DNA of 64,000 bases, from positions 93,025,322 through 93,089,321 of the forward strand of contig NC_053035.3 of assembly GCF_002575655.3 (NCBI RefSeq). Direction: 5' to 3'. Under the pieces are notes generated by a model. The model made no database searches and was not told where the DNA came from. It worked only from the letters and a program-made list of their open reading frames with translations. How positions within the stretch are numbered: the first letter of the stretch is position 1; each line of letters starts with the position of its first letter. The translations under genes and the position numbers were made by a program. Below are positions 57,102-64,000 of this stretch, piece after piece. The stretch comes from Aegilops tauschii subsp. strangulata. Its lineage: Eukaryota; Streptophyta; Magnoliopsida; Poales; Poaceae.

Positions 57102-59299
57102 GATACCTTTACCAAATCGTGTTCACACACTTAGCTCTCAACAGTAGGACATGTTCACACACCTCTAATTCATCCCCGATGAATCAGACCTGACTCAACT
57201 CTAAGCAGTAGCAGGCATGACAAATAAGCATGAATGAGTAGGCACATCAGGGCTCAAACAACTCCTACTCATGCTAGTGGGTTTCATCTATTTACTGTGG
57301 CAATCACAGGTCATGCAGAGGAAAGGGGTTCAACTACCGCAGCATGTAACAGATGAATCGTTGTTGTCCTAATGCAGTAAAAGAGAGCAGGAGCGAGAGA
57401 GTGGGATTGTATCAGAATGAACAAGGGGGGTTTTGCTTGCCTGGCACTTCTGGGGATAGTATAGTTCTTCATCGGTGTCATCGATCCCATCGTCGGAACC
57501 ACGTCTACTGAGAGGGGACAAATACCGGCAACAGAGAAGGAACACAATCAATGCAATGCAACAATATGATGCATGATCATGACATGGTAATAAGCTGTGG
57601 TTTGAGCTAATGCAACTAGCAACAATTTAATTGAAGTTGGTTTGAATCCAAGATTCAAATTAAAACTCCATATGTTAATATTCAAATGCCATTTAATTGA
57701 TTTATCCTAAACACTAGCCAAAAGTTGTTCAAACATGCATGAAAATGGTATAGATGGATAGATTGGATTTTTCTGATCATTTTTCATATACAAATCTTTT
57801 CATTTGGAGTTACGATTTATTTTCTATGATTTTTAGAAGTTTAGGCAAATTTTTGAAAATAAATAAATCATTTAGATTTATTTAAATTCCAGAAATAGTT
57901 ACTACGTTAGCATGACATCCGTGTGACATCAGTAAGTCAACAGAAGCCGGTCCAGGTCAAACCTGACCAATTGGGCCCACTAGTCAGTGACTCAGTGCTG
58001 CCTAGGGTCACAAACAGGTGGGGTCGGGTCAACGGACACGTCAGCATAGTCAACTCTGACGCATGGGTCCCGCTGGGTTATAAACTAATCTAAACAGAAA
58101 ATAAACTCGGTGTTATTTAACTGGTGGGGCCCTGGTGTCAGCGGCTGCTGTGATTAAACTAAATGCGATTAAGCCCTAATGACGGCGCCACGTCATCACA
58201 CCGGCGACCAAATCCGCGGCGGAGGGCGTCGGACTTTTGCTACACGACCCGATTTGAAGAACCGCTTGCACCTACGTGCTCCCGGGAGTGACGTGCATCC
58301 GATGAAGCAAACAATTAGCGCGCATATTAGAGCACGGGGAGTGAGGGGGAAGACGGAGGGGCTCACAGAGGGGCTAACAGAGGCGACGGCGAAGTCGGGG
58401 AAGTGATGTGGCCGGCAAATCGACGACGACGGTGATGAAGCAGAGGCAGCGATGGAGACGACGGGGGCGGCACTCTGCTGCTCCTGGTGTTGCGTGTGTC
58501 GACTAGGAGATGAAGAGAGGGACGACGGGGCATCTGGACCGGTCGGAGAAGCGAAGGGGAGGCGGTGGATGCGGCGGTGCTCATCGGTGTTCTCGGGCGC
58601 CCACGAACAAAGAGAGGGGAGGGAGCAGAGGAGGGGAAGAGAGAGCTGCGAGGGGAACAGGGGGAGAAGGTCTCGGGCGTCTCCGTGGCGCGTTCAGAAG
58701 AGCCGGGGCGTCGCGGTGGAAGCAGGAGCTGGCGCGCGCGAGACGACCACGCGCCATGTCTATTGGTGTGGGGAGGAAGATGACAGAGGGGCTGCGGTGG
58801 TGGGCTGGGCCACCTGATGGGCCGGCTCAGGTAAGCCAGGTAAAACATTTCCCTTTCCCTTTTCTTTCTGTTTTCCTATTTTTCTATTTGTTTTGATTTA
58901 GTTTAAAGACCAAACCATTTTTTTAGCTTCTGAAAATTATCATGTGGCTAGATATAATATACTCCGAGCCACTCACCATTTTTCAGAATTTATTGGATTC
59001 ATACAATAGTTATTATGAATATAAATCCAATTCAAATATTATAGGATTGAACTCAAAGGCCCAAGATAAATACTTTTGAACCTCCAAAAATATTGGTTTG
59101 AATTTTATTCTTGCCAATATTTTTCAAAGCTAAAAGTGAACATTTCCTTGGGAACATTTGAAGAGATTTTTAACTTGATCAATTCAGAGAATGATTTATG
59201 AGGGTTTCAGCTAACCTCATTTCAACTTTCATGAATTAAAAAGATGATGACATGATGAAATGCAATGGCAGCAAGGCTAATGCTAGGGCTGTGACAAAT
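57102..59299 (-). repeat. 5' LTR of the long-LTR element, upstream part
   Basis: On the minus strand the LTR starts at 59299 with TGTCACAGCCCTAG and runs to 57102, where the nested element interrupts it. Positions 59299-58405 are nearly identical to 14946-14055 of the 3' LTR, including CTTTTTAATTCATGAAAG and a GC-rich block with small open frames on the plus strand that also occur at 14100-14480. Beyond that the two LTRs differ strongly. Confidence 0.88.
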
Positions 59300-59852
59300 C
59301 AGCCCATATGGGGGCGCACCAGCCCACTAGGCGCTGGTGTGTCCTGCCCTTGGCCCAATAAGGCCCATATCTTTGCCCTGGGGTGCCCGGAACCCATTCC
59401 GGTGACCCGATACGTACCTGGTACCCCCGGAACACTTTTGGTGTCCGAATACTATCGTCCTACATATGAATATTTACCTCTCGACCATTTCGAGACTCCT
59501 CGTCGTGTCCGTGATCTCATCCAGGACTCCGAACAACATTCGGTAACCAAATCACATAACTCATATAATACAAAATCGTCATCGAACGTTAAGCGTGCGG
59601 ACCCTACGGGTTCGAGAACTATGTAGACATGACCGAGACACCTCTCTGGTCAATAACCAAGAGCGGAACCTGGATGCTCACATTGGTTCCCACATATTGT
59701 ACGAAGATCTTCATCGGTCGTACCGTAATGGCAACATACGTTATTCCCTTTGTCATCGGTATGTTACTTGCCCGAGATTCGATCGTCAGTATCTTCATAC
59801 CTAGTTCAATCTTGTTACCGTCAAGTCTCTTTACTCGTTGTGTAGTGCATCA
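59300..59852 (+). repeat. older Angela/BARE-type Copia LTR, middle part
   Basis: Contains the recognisable Angela/BARE/WIS LTR text CGACCATTTCGAGACTCCTC, GCGTGCGGACCCTACGGG and CTTGCCCGAGATTCGATCG. Its 5' part is outside the window because the long-LTR element inserted at 59299/59300. It is interrupted at 59852 by a solo LTR and resumes at 61577. CATCA at 59848-59852 is that insertion's target site. Confidence 0.85.
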
Positions 59853-61571
59853 TGTTGGGGAACGTAGTAATTTCAAAAAAATTCCTACGCACACACAGGA
59901 TCATGGTGATGCATAGCAACGAGAGGGGAGAGTGTTGTCCACGTACCCTCGTAGACCGAAAGCGGAAGCGTTAGCACAACGCGGTTGATGTAGTCGTACG
60001 TCTTCACGATCCGACCGATCAAGTACCGAACGCACGGCACCTCCGAGTTCAGCACACGTTCAGCTCGATGACGTCCCTCGAACTCCGATCCAGCCGAGTG
60101 TTGAGGGAGAGTTTCGTCAGCACGATGGCGTGGTGACGATGATGATGTTCTACCGACGCAAGGCTTCGCCTAAGCACCGCTACAGTATTATCGAGGTGGA
60201 CTATGGTGGAGGGGGGCACCGCACACGGCTAAAAGATCAAACGATCAATTGTTGTGTCTATGGGGTGCTCCCCTGCCCCGTACATAAAGGAGCAAGGGAG
60301 GAGGAGGCCGGCCCTAGGAGGGGCACGCCAAGGGAGTAGGATTCCTACTCCTAGTTGGAGTAGGTTTCCTCCTTTCCTAGTCCAACTAGGAGAAGGGGGG
60401 AAAGGGGGGAAGAGAAGAAGGAAGGGAGAGGGGGGCCGCGCCCCAAACCCCTTGTCCAATTCGAACTGGGCTTGGGAGGGGCGCGCGCCACCTCCTGGCT
60501 GCTGCCTCTCCTTCCCACTAAGGCCCATTAAGGCCCAATACTTCTTTCCCGTATTCCCGTAACTCCCCGGTACTCCGAAAAATACCCGAATCACTCGGAA
60601 CCTTTCCGATATCCGAATATAGTCGTCCAATATATCGATCTTTACGTCTCGACCATTTTGAGACTCCTCGTCATGTCCCCGATCTCATCCGGGACTCCGA
60701 ACTACCTTCGTTACATCAAAACACATAAACTCATAATATAACCGTCATCGAACTTTAAGCGTGCGGACCCTACGGGTTCGAGAACTATGTAGACATGACC
60801 GAGACACATCTCCGGTCAATAACCAATAGCGGAACCTGGATGCTCATATTGGCTCTCACATATTCTACGAAGATCTTTATCGGTCAAACCGCATAACAAC
60901 ATACATTGTTCCCTTTGTCATCGGTATGTTACTTGCCCGAGATTCGATCGTCGGTATCTCAATACCTAGTTCAATATCGTTACCGGCAAGTCTCTTTACT
61001 CGTTCCGTAATACATCATCCCACAACTAACTCATTAGTTGCAATGCTTGCAAGGCTTAAGTGATGTGCATTACCGAGAGGGCCCAGAGATACCTCTCTGA
61101 CAATCGGAGTGACAAATCCTAATCTCGAAATACGCCAACCCAACAAGTACCTTCGGAGACACCTGTAGAGCACCTTTATAATCACCCAGTTACGTTGTAA
61201 CGTTTGGTAGCACACAAAGTGTTCCTCCGGTAAACGGGAGTTGCATAATCTCATAGTCATAGGAACATGTATAAGTCATGAAGAAAGCAATAGCAACATA
61301 CTAAACGATCGAGTGCTAAGCTAACGGAATGGGTCAAGTCAATCATCCCGTTAATCAAATGACAACTCATGTCAATGGCTAGGAAACATAACCATCTTTG
61401 ATCAACGAGCTAGTCAAGTAGAGGCATACTAGTGACACTCTGTTTGTCTATGTATTCACACATGTATTATGTTTCCGGTTAATACAATTCTAGCATGAAT
61501 AATAAACATTTATCATGATATAAGGAAATAAATAATGACTTTATTATTGCCTCCAGGGCATATTTCCTTCA
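59853..61571 (+). mobile_element. Angela/BARE/WIS-type solo LTR, 1719 bp
   Basis: Starts TGTTGGGGAACGTAGTAATT and ends GGGCATATTTCCTTCA, the termini of the BARE/WIS/Angela Copia family, with identical CATCA duplications on both sides (59848-59852 and 61572-61576). There is no internal region, so it arose by recombination between the two LTRs of a complete insertion. A degraded TATA-like TACATAAAG lies at ~60281. Frames through it have no domain. Confidence 0.93.
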
Positions 61572-62158
61572 CATCATACCGCAACTAACTCATTAGTCAC
61601 ATTGCTTGCAAGGCTTATTATGATGTGCATTACTGAGAGGGCCCAGAGATACCTCTCCAATACTCGGAGTGACAAATCCTAATCTTGATCTATGCCAACC
61701 CAACAAACACCTTCGGAGATACCTGTAGAACATATTTATAATCACCCAGTTACATTGTGACGTTTGATAGCACACAAGGCATTCCTCCGGTATCTGGGAG
61801 TTGCATAATCTCATAGTCAAAGGAATATGTATATGACATGAAGAAAGCTATAGCAATAAAACTGAACGATCATTATGCTAAGCTAACGGATGGGTCTTGT
61901 CCATCACATCATTCTCCTAATGTTGTGATCTTGTTCATCAAATGACAACACATGTCTATGGTTAGGAAACTTAACCATCTTTGATTAACGAGCTAGTCTA
62001 GTAGAGGCTTACTAGGGACACGGTGTTTTGTCTGTGTATCCACACATGTATCAAGTTTCTGGTTAATACAATTCTAGCATGAATAATAAACATTTATCAT
62101 GATATAAGGAAATATAAAATAACAACTTTCTTATTGCCTCTAGGGCATATTTCCTTCA
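61572..62158 (+). repeat. older Angela/BARE-type LTR, 3' part
   Basis: Resumes the LTR left at 59852 and ends with GGGCATATTTCCTTCA at 62158. It is the counterpart of 61021-61571 of the solo LTR, with more differences. The base pairs CTTCT (62159-62163) directly after it belong to the interrupted Copia element and should be its target duplication. Whether it was a full element or a solo LTR cannot be told from this window. Confidence 0.85.
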
Positions 62159-63480
62159 CTTCTTGCATAGCTTGAATCCATTTAGGTTCCATGAAGGCTT
62201 CATCAACTTTCTTGGGTTCAGATATTGAGACAAATGCAAAGTGCCCACGGAAAATTGCTAGCTGTGTTGCTCTTGAATGAGTGAGTGGAACAGGTGCATT
62301 GATGCTATCGATTATCTTCTCAATCTGGACTTCATTTGCAACGCGAGGATGTACTGGACGAAGATTTTGCCCTTGCTGATCATTGTCTTCATCTTCAGCA
62401 TTGGCTTCAAGCTGATCAGTGTCTTCATGCTGATTAGGTGCAGAATTGATGATTTCCTCTTCAGCCTATTCCTCTGAAGGTATGATTTCTCCAGTACCCA
62501 TAAGCTTGATAGACTCACTTGGTGTAGCTTCATCTAGCACATTTGGCAGGTGCTCTCATTGCGAGCCGTTAGTCTCATCGAACCGCACATCCATAGTTTC
62601 AACCACTTCGTAGTGAAAGAGGTTGAAGACTTTGTAGGAGTGCGAATTTCCGTAACCAAGTATAAAACCTTCATGTTCTTTCGGTGCAAATTTTGAAGTG
62701 TGATGCGGATCCTTGATCCAGCACCTAGCACCGAAGACTCTGAAATAGCTGACATTTGGCTTCTTACCAGTCAGGAGCTCATATGATGTCTTTTTTAGGA
62801 ACTTGTGAAGATAACCACGGTTGATGATGTGTCAAGCAGTATCAGTGTCTTTAGGCCAGAATTTCCTTGGAGTCTTGTACTCATCAAGCATCGTACGTGC
62901 CATCTCAATGAGGGTTCTGTTCTTGCAGTCCACGATGCCATTCTGCTGAGGTGTGTATGGAGCAAAGAACTCATGTGTGATGCCCAATGTATCAAGATAA
63001 GTGTTGAGGCCAGTGTTCTTGAATTCGGTGCCATTGTCACTTCTGATATGCTTGATCTTGATGCCATAGTTGGTCATGGCACAATTGACGAATCGTCTGA
63101 AGACATCTGCACTTTAGTCTTGTAGAGAATTATGTGCACCCATGTATATCTTGAGTAATCATCAACAATGACGAAGCCATAGAGGCATGCAGTGGTAGTA
63201 AGGGTAGAGTAGTGAGTAGGGCCAAATAAGTCCATGTGAAGCAGCTCGAAGGGACGTATTGTCGTCATGATTGTCTTCAAGGGATGCTTGGCCCTAGTCA
63301 TCTTTCCGGCTTCACAGGCACCACACAGATGATCCTTTTTGAACTAGACACCCTCAATGCCAATGACATGCTTCTTATTCGCAAGAGTGTGCAAGTTCCT
63401 CATGCCCGCATGGCCTAGCCTCCGATGCCAGAGCCAGCACTCTGAAGCTTTTGCTAGAAGACATACGGCAAGCTGTGGTC
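62159..63480 (-). pseudogene. pol: Copia pol: integrase and start of reverse transcriptase, broken
   Basis: HHCC region WHRRLGHAGMRNLHTLANK with a premature TAG near 63346-63348, then CGACEAGKM. The integrase core shows LLHMDLFGP (first Asp), IRSDNGTEF (second Asp) and PQQNGIVDCKNRTL, where the usual catalytic Glu is Asp and the next Arg is Cys. A frameshift separates the first Asp block (63301-63074) from the second (63077-62832). The domain C-terminus (TSYELLTGKKPNV, FGARCW) and an acidic linker follow, in several frames. The RT begins with EPKKVDEAFMEPKWIQAMQE and stops at the LTR insertion (62159). Confidence 0.9.
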
Positions 63481-63492
63481 CTGCGGAGAGAT

Positions 63493-64000
63493 CTACCATA
63501 TATACAGATCGTCTCTTCGATACCCTTCGAAGACTAGAGATTTGTCATATTCCATAAGCACAAGGCAACGATATTTTCCAAATATCACAATCATGTTTAG
63601 ATCACAAAGCATTGAGACAGACATTAAGTTGAAACCAAGGGATTCAACAAGCATCACTTTATCCATGTGCTGATCCTTTGAGATTGCAACTCTACCTAGG
63701 CCCAATACCTTGCTTTTACCAGTGTCAGCAAATGTGATGTGACTTTTGTCAGACGGACGTAGGGTTGAATCCATAAGAAGACTTCGATCACTAGTCATGT
63801 GGTTAGTGCATCCACTATCCATAATCCACTCAGTAGCCTTCGGAGCCGTACCCTTGGCACCTCGTGCCATGAAGCAGTAGGTCGGAGCAGAGTCGTCCTC
63901 ATCATCGGCTTCAGCATTGGCGACGTGATCATTGTGTTCAGTGTTGAAGATGGACTTGGCAACGAATGCCGAAGCTAGAGCCAGGCTTGCCACGCCTAAA
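63493..64000 (-). CDS. Copia gag-protease segment, open to window edge
   Basis: The frame is open from 63999 at the right edge to a stop at 63493-63495. It contains the aspartic protease signature WIMDSGCTNHMT (Asp at 63819-63817) expected for plant Copia proteases, followed by the LGLGRVAI and LMSVSMLCD blocks, which belong to the gag_pre-integrase linker region. The sequence before the protease is acidic and belongs to the end of gag. The stop falls before the HHCC motif, so the polyprotein is interrupted here. Confidence 0.88.
   Translation of the reverse strand, partial: LGVASLALASAFVAKSIFNTEHNDHVANAEADDEDDSAPTYCFMARGAKGTAPKATEWIMDSGCTNHMTSDRSLLMDSTLRPSDKSHITFADTGKSKVLGLGRVAISKDQHMDKVMLVESLGFNLMSVSMLCDLNMIVIFGKYRCLVLMEYDKSLVFEGYRRDDLYIW

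Larger units (their letters stand above)
11879..59299 (-). mobile_element. long-LTR Ty3/gypsy element on the minus strand, host of three nested insertions
   Basis: Reading on the minus strand: 5' LTR from 59299 to 44011 (interrupted by the element at 45697-57101), primer binding site at 44007-43994, degraded pol from ~43990 to 40830, CACTA insertion, the 3' end of the internal region (15211-14947), then the 3' LTR from 14946, cut at 11879 by the Tat element. LTRs begin TGTCACAGCCCTAG and the 5' LTR ends in CCTGATA. Removing the inserts gives a 5' LTR of about 3.88 kb. The internal region is only ~3.4 kb, so it is deleted or non-autonomous. RT remnants and the CTCGGGACGAGATTC motif before the 3' LTR suggest a chromovirus-like lineage. 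The base pairs right of 59299 (AATCA) are the expected target duplication; the left partner is outside the window. Confidence 0.85.
62159..64000 (-). mobile_element. Ty1/Copia retrotransposon on the minus strand, truncated
   Basis: Minus-strand order from the right edge is protease, gag_pre-integrase/HHCC, integrase core, integrase C-terminus and start of reverse transcriptase, the Copia arrangement (integrase before RT). It runs off the right edge and is cut inside RT at 62159 by the older Angela-type LTR. Both LTRs are outside the window. Frames are broken, so it is an old copy. Confidence 0.92.

Overview
This window looks like intergenic heterochromatin from a large grass genome, most likely Triticeae (wheat, Aegilops or a close relative). 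The main clue is a pair of BARE/WIS/Angela-type Copia LTRs at the right end. Stowaway and Tourist MITEs, a giant CACTA transposon and long-LTR Ty3 elements fit the same origin. I see no ordinary host gene, rRNA or tRNA gene. Almost every base can be assigned to a transposable element.

The elements form a nest. (1) The oldest layer visible is a Copia element on the minus strand (62159-64000, running off the right edge). (2) An Angela-type LTR in plus orientation interrupts its reverse transcriptase. (3) That LTR was hit twice: by an Angela-type solo LTR (59853-61571, target duplication CATCA) and by a long-LTR Ty3 element on the minus strand whose LTR starts at 59299. (4) The Ty3 element (11879-59299, left end outside the window) was then hit three times: in its 5' LTR by a non-autonomous LTR element (45697-57101, duplication GATAC), in its internal region by a 25.6-kb CACTA transposon (15212-40826, duplication ATC), and in its 3' LTR by a Tat-lineage Ty3 element (left edge to 11878). 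(5) A 5'-truncated LINE (49399-53802, 15-bp duplication) sits inside the non-autonomous element, and MITEs sit inside the CACTA.

The Tat element carries gag-protease and pol on the plus strand, broken by in-frame stops. It also carries a spliced gene on the opposite strand (6391-10113) with its own TATA box. The CACTA keeps a TnpA-like multi-exon gene on the minus strand, but I find no TnpD transposase. Its remaining ~19 kb holds a repeated gene-like module (promoter, first exon, splice donor, acceptor, short second exon; four to five copies between 24 and 34 kb), a ~2-kb tandem block, and dense subterminal repeat arrays. The module array is the least explained part of the window.

All pol genes seen are inactivated by stops, frameshifts, deletions or changed catalytic residues, so their products could only act if supplied by other copies. 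Family names are given only where the termini are recognised. Splice sites and exon limits were read by eye.
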